Assembly: GCF_002078875.1 (NCBI RefSeq)
Contig: NC_034412.1
Span: 10,781,866-10,845,865 of the forward strand
Direction: 5' to 3'
DNA: 64,000 nt
Source of the DNA: Numida meleagris
Lineage: Eukaryota; Chordata; Aves; Galliformes; Numididae
Positions 42,666 to 54,500 of the stretch are shown here, piece after piece. The notes under the pieces were generated by a model. It had not been told where the DNA came from and searched no databases. It was given only the letters and a program-made list of their open reading frames with translations. Positions within the stretch are counted from its first letter, which is position 1. Every line of letters starts with the position of its first letter. The translations under genes and the position numbers were made by a program.

Positions 42666-44335
42666 CAGGCAGACACTGTCCTAAAGAGCGTACAGTCACA
42701 CTGGAAAAGCACTGGTGGCTGTATCACAAGCTCTGCCAGCCCTTTTAGCCACTGTCACAGACAATCCCTAGTAGAGCGTGATGTCAGCCCCTGAGGGATG
42801 CATGCACGAATGGCTGAAGATCGATAACTGAGCTGCGAGGTGCACGCAGACAGCAATTAAACCCAGATCTGGTTACAGGACCCGTGCCAGGGAAAGGACT
42901 GGCCCAGGATGAGGTGGATGGTCCAACGTGCGTGCTGCTCACATCTCCTGCGGGCTCTGGAGTCCCTGGGAGCCAGCACCACTTTGCCTTCTTGCTCATT
43001 TCTCCATTTTTCAATTTTCTGGAAGATGCAGATTGGCTCTTTGCAGCCTGGCTTCACTTGCAGCAATCCCATACAGCTTGACCTTTTGCAGTTTTGCTTT
43101 GGGGAACGAAGGCAACGCATTTATTTGGCAGTTCTGGCCACAGGGGTGGCAATTGCTAAGCAAAGAAACCATGCGTGCAGCCAGAAGGGGAGGGGCAGCA
43201 AACGATGCTGTTCTAGATAAATACCAATTAAGTGAGCTTGTTCTATTAACGCCGAGACCTGGCTCTGTTCTTCCTTCATTTCACTCTGAAACACTTAAAG
43301 ATTGCAAGTTTTCTTTTCTTAAAAAAAGGAACGTTGATCCCAACTCCTCTCGAAGCACAAATCCTCCTTTAAAAACAACGGATTCCAGGAATCCCCACCA
43401 GCGTCATTCACTGGGTGAGGGGAACAAAGTGCATCTGCAACTTGCAACCCAGATGCAAAGCACAACCAGCCTCCAGAAAAGCTGAGTTATCACAGGGTGA
43501 TATTTCAGGGTTCTGCTACACGCCAGCACCCAGCGAAAGGAAAGCAATAGATGCAGCAGTTTGCTTTATGCTCAGGAAGGATACAAAGAGTTCTGTTAGC
43601 TGGGCGATGGAGACAAACCACGCGCTACATTAGGGAGCGTAGCGATACAGTTTCCTGACAGGCTGCAGTGCGTGAAGCCCAGGTAAGGAGCTGAGGTACA
43701 ACAACGCAGACATGGTGGCAATGCTACCCCAGAGCTGGAGGAGTGCAAACAGCCATCCAGTTAGCAGGGCATGGAGATGTAAGGCCTGGCTCTTTGGGGC
43801 TGCCTACCCAAACTGTTCGCTTCTACCCCCTTGGCCACTTTCCCCTGCCAAGCCGAGCTGCTTGCAAATGTGAAAGGGGTGCCAACCCCTGACACGTTTT
43901 GCTTGTTAAAATCATTGCTTTCAGTTTAATAACAACAAATCACTGCTTGGCTTCATCTGTGCAGGAGTAAAAAGAAATCCCAGAAATAACATGCACACCA
44001 TCATCAGAGGGACACAATGAAACGGACCAAATGCCAGAGGGATGGAACAAATACAGTTCCTGGTGTGCACGTTTTGGGAGGGAAAAGGAGGAAAGCAGAT
44101 ATGCCTGAGTGAGTTAGCACTTGCTCCTCAACACAGTGAGACTCATCACCACGTATGTGTCTTGCAGGAGTGAGATTCCTCCTGCCCGTCCAGCTCCTGT
44201 GGCAGCTCTGCTCTCCTCGTTGCCCAAGACTGGCTCTTGAGTTTTTTTGTAATAGATCTCTTACCTATAAAATAGATAATCATATAAAATATGCAGCATC
44301 TGCTCTGCTGAAATTATTCTAACTTCGTGCTGAAT

Positions 44336-44398
44336 TCAGCAAAGCAAGGAAGGAAGGACAGCAGGAAACAAAGAAAGAAGGAAGGAAGAAAGGAGGAA
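44336..44398 (+). repeat. Imperfect GGAA/GAAA microsatellite
   Basis: Purine-only-like block of interrupted GGAA, GAAA and GGA units in FGF12 intron 1. Confidence 0.8.
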
Positions 44399-44517
44399 AA
44401 TCTTGCCTTCATTTCTGGAATACAAGTTTTCTTTTATTATTTCACAACAGCATTTTGTTTAGAAGCATATCTTAAAGTTAAAACAATAAATACACATGAA
44501 ATTGAACTATTTTTCTC

Positions 44518-44541
44518 AAAACAACAACAACAACAACAACA
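44518..44541 (+). repeat. (CAA)n microsatellite
   Basis: About eight consecutive CAA units ending just before the CR1 tail at 44547. Confidence 0.9.
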
Positions 44542-44546
44542 TATAA

Positions 44547-44680
44547 GTCATAGAATCATAAAATCGTAGAATTAGCTAGGTTGGAAAAGACCTACAAGAT
44601 CATCCAGTCCAACCATCCACCTACCACCAGTAACCCCACTAAACCATGTCTCTCAACGCTATATCTAAATGTTTATTGAA
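44547..44680 (-). mobile_element. CR1 3' fragment beside a CAA microsatellite
   Basis: agtcatagaatcataaaatc, then 'aggttggaaaagacctacaa', 'gatcatccagtccaaccatc' and 'aaaccatgtctctcaacg' is a reverse CR1 3' end. Its tail abuts the CAA array ending near 44541. Confidence 0.9.
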
Positions 44681-45607
44681 CACAAGTCAATGATAAACTG
44701 ATTTATATGAATCTTTTATTCTATGGGGAGCAAAAATAATCCCTCATGGACCTCTTTTCCCCTGACTTCCATTTGGCTGTTGATGGAGGAATCACTCATT
44801 TGCACTGCTCTAATGATGAACTTCCTCCGCCAGCGAGCAGTGTTTACTGCTCCCTCAAGCATAGCTCCCACTGAGGCCATGGGGAGAAAAGACACTCATC
44901 CTTCTGGTTGCCTGGATGATTTCTATCTATTTTCTTGGCATGGACTACACCCAGCCCGGCAGCAGCATGGACTGCATACTGACTGATGTGCTTGCCTGCA
45001 GCCCGTGCTGCAAAGCGGGTTGCAGCTGAATTTTCCGTGCTCTGGAGCAACCCAGCAGCCTGCAGTTCTTCAAGAGTCCCCACCTTTGGAAGCCACAAAT
45101 GTGTGCAATACCACCCTCAGGGCTCAACTTGATAAAACAAAACCTATTTGCTGAGCTGTCTCGAGCAGAAGAGAACTTTTCACCACTCCTGTGCCAACTG
45201 GCACGTGTGCCTTCACCCTACACTTGTAGGGCTCTTTCCAGCAAGGCAACGTCATTGCCTCCAAACACACCTTATCTCTAGCACAAGTTGATGGGGGACA
45301 GCACCAAAACCTACAGAGTAGGAGTGCAATGCCCCCCCCCACCCAGCTGGATGCATGCAGACATATACGCACACAAACTGCTTGGAGAAGCACTGAGACC
45401 CACTCCGTGCTCTGGGACACCACAGTGGCCAAATTCCACAGCTTGGTCGGGAACCGTGGCTCTGCTGAGAGCAATGACTATAAAAGTGAGCAAGAACTAT
45501 GACAAATTGAATGGAGAACTAAAATGGTGTTTTTTCCATGAGCTTCAATCATCGCTTTCACTTCATACGAAATCAGAATGGATTTAACTCCAATATTTAA
45601 AGGGAGG

Positions 45608-45930
45608 TTATAAACGGGAAGGAAATCAACTTTTTACAAGGGTTGATAGTGATAGGACAAAGGGGGATGGTTTTAAACTAAAAGAGGGGAGATTCAGATT
45701 GGATGTTGAGGAATTTTTTCACTGGGAGGGCATTGAGGTGCTGGCCCAGAGGGGCTGTGGATGCTCCATCCCTGGAGGTGTTCAGGGCCAGGCTGGACTG
45801 AGTGCAGGGCAGCCTGAGCTGGTGCTTGATCTAGAGGCTGGCAACCCTGCCTACAGCAGGGGCTTGGAACTTGGTGATCCTTCAGGTCCCTTCCAACCCA
45901 AGCCATTCTATGATTCTGCGATCCTATGAA
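45608..45930 (+). mobile_element. CR1 LINE 3' fragment, ~320 bp
   Basis: Plus-strand CR1: 'gatagtgataggacaaaggg', 'ggttttaaactaaaagaggg', 'ctccatccctggaggtgttc', ending 'attctatgattctgcgatcc'. It includes the terminal octamers. Confidence 0.93.
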
Positions 45931-48405
45931 CTCAGGGAATTTAACAGCTTACAGAACAGACAGACTTCTCAAATGTTTAAATGAATCTTTGAATGAATGA
46001 GGTCCTTCTGTGTCCTTCAGCTGAAGTTGCTCTTATGTTTCACTTACACTGCTGCAATAATATCTACATATATATATATTAAATTCTAAATCTTCATCTA
46101 TTATTCAAGATGAGAAATACTGCAAAGGGAAAAGACATTTTAAGTTACTGGGTTGCTTTCTTCTACATGTGAGCCATTTCCTTCACGCTGGAAGAAGCCT
46201 TTAGATCTCCTTAAGGAAAAGCATCCTTTCCCTAGAGAAACACGGAATACACATCAGACAGGGGAAAAAAACACAGAGTTGTTTTTGTTCTTCTTGGGGG
46301 AAGAAAAAATATTGTTTGAGACCCTGAGCTCTGCACTCTGAGCTGGAAATCCATTTACAGAAACAAAGCCCAAAGAGACGGAGATGCTGCTCTGCAATGG
46401 CTGGTGCTGCCCGACCCAACTCTGGGCTGAGCTCTGTCTGCAAAGATAAGCAATGAAACAACAGCATGCACAACAACATGCACCCACCAGCTAGCACCAG
46501 CACTATAAAACAGCTGAGCATGCCTGGAGGCCTCAGTTCAGTCACAAAGGGGATGAATCCCCTTGGTTCCACGATTTGTTGGCAGGGAAGCCATGGGACA
46601 GCTGCTATGTTTAGTCTTTTGCATTCAACTCTTGGATCTATTGTTCTCTGATGAAGGCTACATCTCTTGAAGCAGCACCAAAAAGCCATGCCACACACTA
46701 ATTTCTTTGCAATCCTCTAACAAGTTCCTACGGTCAGAACCAAATACATAATTTAATCTTTTCTGCCTGTACTTTATACATATAACTGTGCAGGTGCTCT
46801 TCAACGTACACCTATTTCGCTTGGCACCTGCACAACTGCTGCCAACAGCCTGTATGAATTCACGAGAATGGGATTCAGCCCATGTGCCCAAATTTGCAGC
46901 TCCGTCCATCACATCGGCGTCCTTACTTGGCCTGCCTCAAACTGACAAGCCGTACCTTAGAGCCAAGCGTGTAGAAAAGATAACAAAAGAGAACACAGGA
47001 AAGAGAGAGGGAGACCACGCTGGGCGAGCTGCCCTTGCCCATGGCGAGGCGGATGAAACGAGTGCCGGCTTTACAGCATGGCGCTTACTGCCACCGACCA
47101 CCATGTCCCCGCAGCCTGCTTTCCCCAGGCACCAAGAGCTCTGATTATACAAGATGTCCCTGTGTGGACCTGCTTCCAGAAAGCTGCCCACACCCAGCTC
47201 CGAGCCAGCCCCAACTTCTCCCAGCTCCGAGCTCTCCCTGCCCTAAGACGACAGGAGAACTGAGAAGCGGAGCATGCGGTGCCAACCGGTGCCAAGCGCA
47301 GCCCTGCTCACGCGCACCATTCCTGGATATTTTAGTTGCAGCACTGCACTGCTTATTATAAACACTTAATTGACGTAAGCTCACGCTATTACTTCACAGA
47401 GGCGAAGAACATGGGGAGTGTGCTGGGGCAGACGGGAGGAACTGGGGCTCTGAGCAGCGCAGTGCCTTGGTTTCGCTGTTTGTACAGTGGGGTCAACTCT
47501 CTCCATTCGGTAGAGCTGGGTACTGTGGATGTATATTACTCTTTAGAGTGAAGTATTTTGACAGTTACTCCCTACAGCTGTAAAACAAGGTCATGTTTAG
47601 GAAGGTACCAACAGTTCCCTAGCAGCATGCCACTTCCAAATGGGATTTACCCCTTTTCAACACGGGTGTTTCTCACGTTCCTTTCACCGCATCAGAACTG
47701 CTAAGCTGCATATCAATAAGCACACATAATCACTGGGGTTGTGGGTCACTGCACAATGTATGCACGTTCCTTTAAGCTAGTTTCAATTCATTTGCATGTC
47801 ATTTTCTAGGCACAGGAGTGACTCTGCGATGAATAAGTGATGTGGGCACAGCACACCCCCTGCACCAACAATGGGAGCGGCAGCAAACCCAGCGGCGTGC
47901 GGCCCTCTGAGCAGCACACCTGAGCCCAGGAGCGGGATGCACCACCAAAACTAACCTTCATTTAAAGACTGACAAGAGGGAACGGGGCAGCTGACATTTT
48001 TTAAAGCAAATTAATTTCTCTACTTGTTTGATTGTATAAATGGAATACAGCGCTGGTTACAAGTGATTGACTGTCAGCTCTGAAGACTGAAGAGTTTTAT
48101 TTTTACAGCACTGACTAGCATTGATCCTCCCTCTTAGTCAATGAAAAGTCTTCCTTAAATCACTCTGGTGTGCAACTTATTGAACATCTCCTTTAGCAAA
48201 GAAGTCCACGCGAGTGGAGGGAATTCTTGGAATTCAGCAATTCTTCATGGGCATTTAGCAAATCCAAAGGAAGCAGAATTGCACCCGTGCAGCTGGGAGC
48301 ACTGGGATGGGACAAGTAACAAGACTGACCGCCCACATTCCACTGTAAAAGTCACTCAAACTTTAACGCAATGAAGCATCTTGAAATCTAGAAAACAGGT
48401 CTAGA

Positions 48406-48485
48406 CTTGGGTCAATGGGCTGGCGGTTGGACGTGATGATCTTAGTGGTCTTTTCCAACCTTAATGGTTCTGTGATTCTATGGTT
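48406..48485 (+). mobile_element. CR1 3'-terminal fragment (short)
   Basis: 'ggttggacgtgatgatctta', 'gtggtcttttccaacctta' and 'atggttctgtgattctatgg' is a plus-strand CR1 tail, the last 80 bp only. Confidence 0.9.
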
Positions 48486-49767
48486 CCCTTTGAGTCCTTG
48501 GCTTGATGGACGTCACGCAACAGCAAAAGAGGAGGAAAGAGGAATGAGAAAAGGTTCCATCAGTGGGAGTCCCAAGTCCCACTCTTGATCCCAGAGAAAG
48601 GGATTCCTGAGACAAAATGACAACATTTTTTGGGAAAGAGCCATTTTTTGGTCTGGATTCACAAGGTAATTAATATATAGGATGGCCCATAAGCTACCAC
48701 TCACCATAAGATGAGCAAATTAAGAAAAAAGCAACTTCTTTTTTTCCCTTTGAATATGTCAAGTCACGCTGTATTTCAGATATTTTGCATCCTCTCTTGG
48801 CAGTTGCTTCAGAACAGACCATTAATGAGTCTGGTTTGCAGCCTAACCCCCAAGCACCATGAGTCTTAAATCATTTTGCTAGCTGAATACAACCCCTGCC
48901 CCACAGGCTCTGTATGTGGGACGCTGACAACAATCCAACAACCCAGTCTTCTTTCCCCTTTGTTCACAGCCATGAATGGCCTTTTACGTGAGAGGTTTTC
49001 CCCATTTTTGTTCCTCCCTTGACCACATATTTCAGCCTACAGCCTTGGGAGCAGCCACCAGCTGGCTGACACCTCGCTGCAGGGTGAACGTATGTGGGAA
49101 ATGTGGGAGGACTACGCAGGTTGATGGCACATCCCTAAGAGATGAGTATATGTGTATCACACTCTTAACCATGATGCTACCAAACACCTGACGAAAGGAC
49201 CTGCTCACAGCGGCTTCTCAAGGCAACCTGTGTTTTATTTGTTTTGTTTTTTTTTTCTTAGTGGTGGTTTATAGCAGTGAAAGAAAGAAAGGAAGAAGTA
49301 AATAGTAATTCCACTGAGAATTCAGAAGGGCCTTCTCCTGCCAGGTGTGAGTTCTCACGCTGACCAAGGACACCTGAGAGCACAACGCACCGCTCAGAAC
49401 TGAACCTGTGGGTGGTGGGACTTCATGGGAATGTGAGCAACATGTACATCAGGGCAGAAGTTTTCCACAAGGAACAGAGGCTAAGCCCACATACACACGT
49501 ACAAAAGAATAAAGGAAAGAAAGGAAGAGAAGGCTGCCCCAAAATGCGTTTCTAAGCTCTTGCAAGCTCAATATTAGGCGCAACAGTCATGCAGCTGCCA
49601 TCTAGAAGGCTTTCAGAGCTAAGGAAATTCCCCATGCAACTCAGCTCAAGAAGGAGCGCTTGAGAGATCGAGTTATCAAACGGCCACGATTCTAATTGAT
49701 CCTCGGCTTATCGATCCCCTTGTCACTATGCAGAAAATAAGAGCACGTTATTTAAAAAGCAGACCTA

Positions 49768-50200
<433 letters not shown>

Positions 50201-50554
50201 GGGCCCCCCGCGCCTCGCCTGGCCGCTCCGGTCCGGGGGAGCGCGCTGGGGCCGAGCCGCCGCCGCGCCCCGGGGGGACGGGGACGCCCCGCTTAGAGCG
50301 CTGCGGCCCCGAGTCCCGGCAGCGGGGAGGGCTCAGCCGGCCAGGCGGAGCGGGGCGCCCCGGCTAACAACCATGGCTGGCCGCCGGACCCCGCCGCCCA
50401 TGGGTCCGTCCCCGGAGAGCGCAAATCCCGGCCGGGCCGGCGGTGCCCCCGCGCCTTGTAAATCCGGGAGGCGGCCGCCCCGCTCGCAAAGGTCCGCCGG
50501 CGGCTGCTGAGTCCAGAGGGGGTGCGCGGAGGATCCGCGGGTCCCTGCGGCGCG

Positions 50555-50572
50555 GCTCCGCTCCGCTCCGCT
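50555..50572 (+). repeat. GCTCC pentamer array
   Basis: Nearly four tandem GCTCC/CCGCT units in the CpG island about 370 bp upstream of the FGF12-1A start; a shorter related run occurs near 50688-50702. Confidence 0.75.
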
Positions 50573-50591
50573 GGGGCGAGGGGCCGTGGGA

Positions 50592-50598
50592 TGAGTCA
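50592..50598. promoter_or_regulatory. AP-1/TRE consensus site
   Basis: A perfect TGAGTCA heptamer lies about 400 bp upstream of the FGF12-1A ATG inside the CpG island. It matches the AP-1 (FOS/JUN) consensus. A 7-mer can occur by chance, so occupancy is unproven. Confidence 0.3.
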
Positions 50599-50874
50599 GA
50601 GACCCCCCGGCCCGCGGCCGGCCCCGGCCCCAGCGCGGTGGCTCCCAGGCGCGGCGCGGCACTGCGCGCACATGGACGCGTCCCGCGGCTCCGCTCCGCT
50701 CCCGCGGCCGGGCTCAGGGCGAGCCGCGCTGCATTTCTGTTTGCACTCCTCCTCTTCCTCTTTTCCCCCCCTCCCCACTCCTCTCGCGGAGAAGGGCGGG
50801 AGGGGAAGGCAAAGCGGCCACGAGAAAAAGCACCAGGCCGGCGAACAAAGCAAAAAGAGGCAACGCAATAAAAT

Positions 50875-50880
<6 letters not shown>

Positions 50881-50906
<26 letters not shown>
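50881..50906. repeat. A26 homopolymer inside the CpG island
   Basis: 26 consecutive A (T on the gene strand) about 690 bp upstream of the FGF12-1A start, flanked by AT words and then very GC-rich DNA. Long dA:dT tracts disfavour nucleosomes, so it may mark the open promoter; alternatively it is a decayed retroposon tail. Confidence 0.85.
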
Positions 50907-51150
50907 GAAGCGCTCCGGCCGCGGGTGCGGGCTCACATCGCCGCAGCTCGGCGCCCCGGGCTCACAACGCCATGGCTGGCGCAGCTCCTCCAGCCCCGCT
51001 CGCCGCCTCTGCCCCGGCCGCGGCTCTCCCCGACGGCAGCAGCCCGCATCGTCCGGCCCAGCCCGGCGGGAGCCGCGGGCGCTCAGCACCGGGGCGGCCG
51101 AGGGCCCGGTTGCCGCGGCGGGGACGGCGGCAGGAGGAGCGATGCGAGGC

Positions 51151-51179
51151 GGGGAGGAGGAGGAGGAGGAGGAGGAGGG
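51151..51179 (+). repeat. (GGA)n array
   Basis: About nine GGA units in the distal CpG island; a polypurine run with a strand-asymmetric character. Confidence 0.85.
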
Positions 51180-54100
51180 CGGTGTGGGGGGGTGCGGCTG
51201 CCGCTGCTGCTGCTCCGTGCGGGGCTCAGGACGCTTCGCGGTGCCGCCCGACGGCGGCGGGGCGAGGAGGAGCCGCGCCGCACCCGTCGCCCGTCCGCAT
51301 CCTCCGGCTCAGCCCGGCTGTAACGGGGGGGGAGAGGGGAGGGAGCGGCCGGGGAAGCCGCCCCCCCCCGGACTCCCACGCAGCGCGGGGCCGCTGCCAA
51401 AGCGGCGGGGAGCTCCGCAGCCCCGCGGCGGTCGGTGGCGGCCGGGAGCTGGGCTACGGGCTCGGGGAGGATTGCAGCTGCTCCCCGCTCGCCCTTCTCT
51501 ACGCAATCCTACGTGATCGAGGTTCGGATGAGAAAAAATCGCGCAGGCAGACCGAGGCAACTGCAGCTCCGCGGTGGCTCTGCCCCTTCGCCCGGGCAGC
51601 CCTCGGGAGCCTCCCCGGGCCGCCCCTACCGGGAAATGGGCATCCCTGGGCCCGCAGCCCCGGCCGGCCCCGACCCGCCCCCGCTAAGGAGCCACCGGAG
51701 ATGCGCGCAGCCGACTCGGCCACCTCCGGGGCCAGCGGACTCAGCTGCCCGCCGAGCGTCCCCACGGCTTTCTCCGCTTGTCTAAGACAGACGCAGGGCT
51801 GCGCTGCTGGGGGGGCTGCTGCCTCCTCTGAGGGGCGTGAAGGGCGGCTGCAGTGGTGGGCACTGCCGGGATACCCCCGGTCCCAGCGGTCCCAGGGCAC
51901 AACACAGGTTTATCAGCACATGCACAGCGCAGGGTTATCAGCACATGCTCTGCTTGAGGTAACACGCCTGAGCTGGGTTGACTCCTTATCTCCACACGCA
52001 AAACTTCACTGAACTAAACTTAAGATGTAGAAATACGCCTCTGATCATACAGACTGTTGGTGCTGCTGAAAGAATGGTTTAAGCTTTCAGGTTCAAGTAA
52101 GAGCTAATATGTCTGTGCGCAGAAAGTGATGAGCTGTAAGGTACCTGGGGAGCATAGGGTCAGGAGATCTCAGCTGCCCCAAGTACCCTGGGACAAGTAC
52201 CAGTGGCAGGGTGAGATTGAATCCAATCTCAAAGGCGCCGGGATGAGGAGAGCACTTTAAGTCAACGGGGGAACCCCTTGGGAATCACCAACTACAGCAA
52301 AATAATCTGTGTCACCACTTTGCAGCAAGAACATCAGCTCTGAACCACTGTAATGCACTGGGGAAAAAAGGTAACTGAAATATCCACCCATTGTGACCAC
52401 AAGGATGAACTAAACTCCAGCATTACTTCCTGATTTTCACTCATAATCCTGTGGCTGCCGACGAGGTGGAATCAGGTTCTCCAGGAGAGAACAGGGGAGG
52501 AAGGTATTCACAGCCATTCAGGAGGTATCAGTGTCAGGCTGTGGATTTCTTTTTAACTGCTGCCAATTTTTTAGAGCAGATTTCGCTGTCCCAATCAATA
52601 AAGATTTTTCTTTCCTTTCCTGTAACTAAAACGCTTCATATTTTAATTTTTTCTGCTGGATTATTTCAGTTGACATCAAAGAATGTTGCAGTACAAGGTA
52701 CAGGCATGGCCTAAAGAAAGCTGTTTGCAATCTGAGAATCACTGTCTGAACTGCCAGTGAATTATCCAAAGCTCCATCTTCAAAGGATGTGAGCAAATCT
52801 GATATGTCCCCAAGAAAGAGGTTTTCCATCTCTACATAAAGCTACTTTCTTACTGTAGTGTGGCGAAAGAATTCTGTTTTATCCCTCCTCCTATTTTAAG
52901 TAAGTTTCACATATTTTGTCACGTGACTCATTTGTTTTCTTGTAGAGCCACAAACTCAAAGCAGTGGCTCTGCACTTCGAAATGATCCTAATGGGTGATA
53001 AAGCTGCTCGCAGGGCTCGTTGGTGATTTGCGGATCTGAGAAGAGAGCTGCTGCAACTCCAAGAAGAAATGCTTCTCCCTGGTCCCTCAGCCTCTGCAGT
53101 AATGGAATTAAATTAAAGCAGAGCTTGTGAAGCTGAATATAATCTTGCGTTTGCTAGCACACAGGTCTTTATTTATAGATGGCCAAGTAGTCCATGGTTT
53201 GGCTCTCAATGCAGGCACTGTGCCATGAACTCCTGGTGACATTACTGGCATGTACACCTGCTCTGCACCACTCTGGATCACACCCCAGCTCGCAGCGGTT
53301 CTGAGCAGCCCATGCTTTTAACAACACCAAGCGAGCCCAGGGCGGGCTGGAGCCAGGGAACTGAAGGCCAATCTCATCGTGCTCCTGCACTGTCATTCTT
53401 GCAGGGGAAATGTGTCATCTTAGGTGGGCTGCCAGGCGAAGCAGAAAGGCCTACACGTGCTCTACACTCTGCCAGCAGAAGTTCTTCCCTCCAGCTTCCA
53501 TTGGGGGAAGCAGAGCTGAAGCCGTCTCCCTGCCCGTCTGTCCCAGCTGCCCCTCTGAGGGCAGTGCAGCACACAGCTGTGCATGGGGTGCTCCCACTGC
53601 AGGTGAGCTCTGCACTCCTCACTGCCACCAAAGCAAGTGCCATTGTTTGACCAAACTGGCCCGACGGCATTTTTCCTTAGGGCACACAATTCTTTGCATC
53701 TCTACCTATCTACAGCTTTTTTTTTTTAATCTCTCTCTATAATAGTATTAATACAATATTAATATCTCTATAACCTATAACGATTAAGGCAGTTTTTCTC
53801 CCTCCCTCTTCTCCCTGGAGCTCCCTCCTCACCTCCAGCCTGGAGAGCTGCACACTCTGCATCGTGAAGAGGGAAGGAGTGAGCTGCACTAATTCACAAA
53901 ATGAACAAGCAAGACTGTGCTGTGACCATGGTGGAGAGATCCTGGTGCGTCTCCTGGAGATGTTGGAAAGGCCCCATCCTGCACATGTGAGCAAGCAGCG
54001 GGTTTTCCATGCCTGGTCATAAGGCCTGTTAAATGCCCTTTGGTCCTCACCCCGGGCAGAAAGAAGCCTATGCACTGGGCACATGCTGTGGAAGGAGGCC

Positions 54101-54485
54101 AACATAAAGATTTCAGTGTGCTGTCACCTCTGAGGCTTTGTTCACTCGATTAATAAATTCTTCTGTCCTCGGTGCTGAGGTTTAAAAATGAAGGCCTGGA
54201 TGAATTTCAGGGCTTTGCTGGCTTGAATAGAGAAGAGATCTAGAATTGCATTCCCTTACCTTCCTAAACAGAATGATCTATCTAGGTCAAAACGGAGGTT
54301 ATTGGCATCCTTCCTTAGCGAAGTGCAATAATTCCCGCAGGGCTGCTAGCAGAATATCCTGTTTATTTTTCATAGAGCCTTCAAAAGCCATGGGCTATAC
54401 TCTGTAGATTCAGTCATTAGGCATATCTCTCTTCTACTAATTCTGTGCACAGACAGCTAACCACAGGTAGAAATGTATGCTTTTC

Positions 54486-54500
54486 TTTTTTTTTTTTTTT
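54486..54500. repeat. T15 homopolymer
   Basis: Run of 15 T in the upstream flank, followed closely by the 10-bp palindrome TATGCGCATA at 54508-54517. Confidence 0.85.

Noticed and set aside
42369..42684. Open frames of 86 and 103 codons on opposite strands
   Set aside because: Both lie within a CR1 3' fragment and are repeat-derived.
50522..52012. Longest open frame in the window (496 codons, plus strand) as a protein gene
   Set aside because: It lies in a CpG island antisense to FGF12, includes a Lys run from the A26 tract and low-complexity Ala/Gly/Pro/Arg stretches, and shows no recognisable domain. GC-rich DNA explains the lack of stops.
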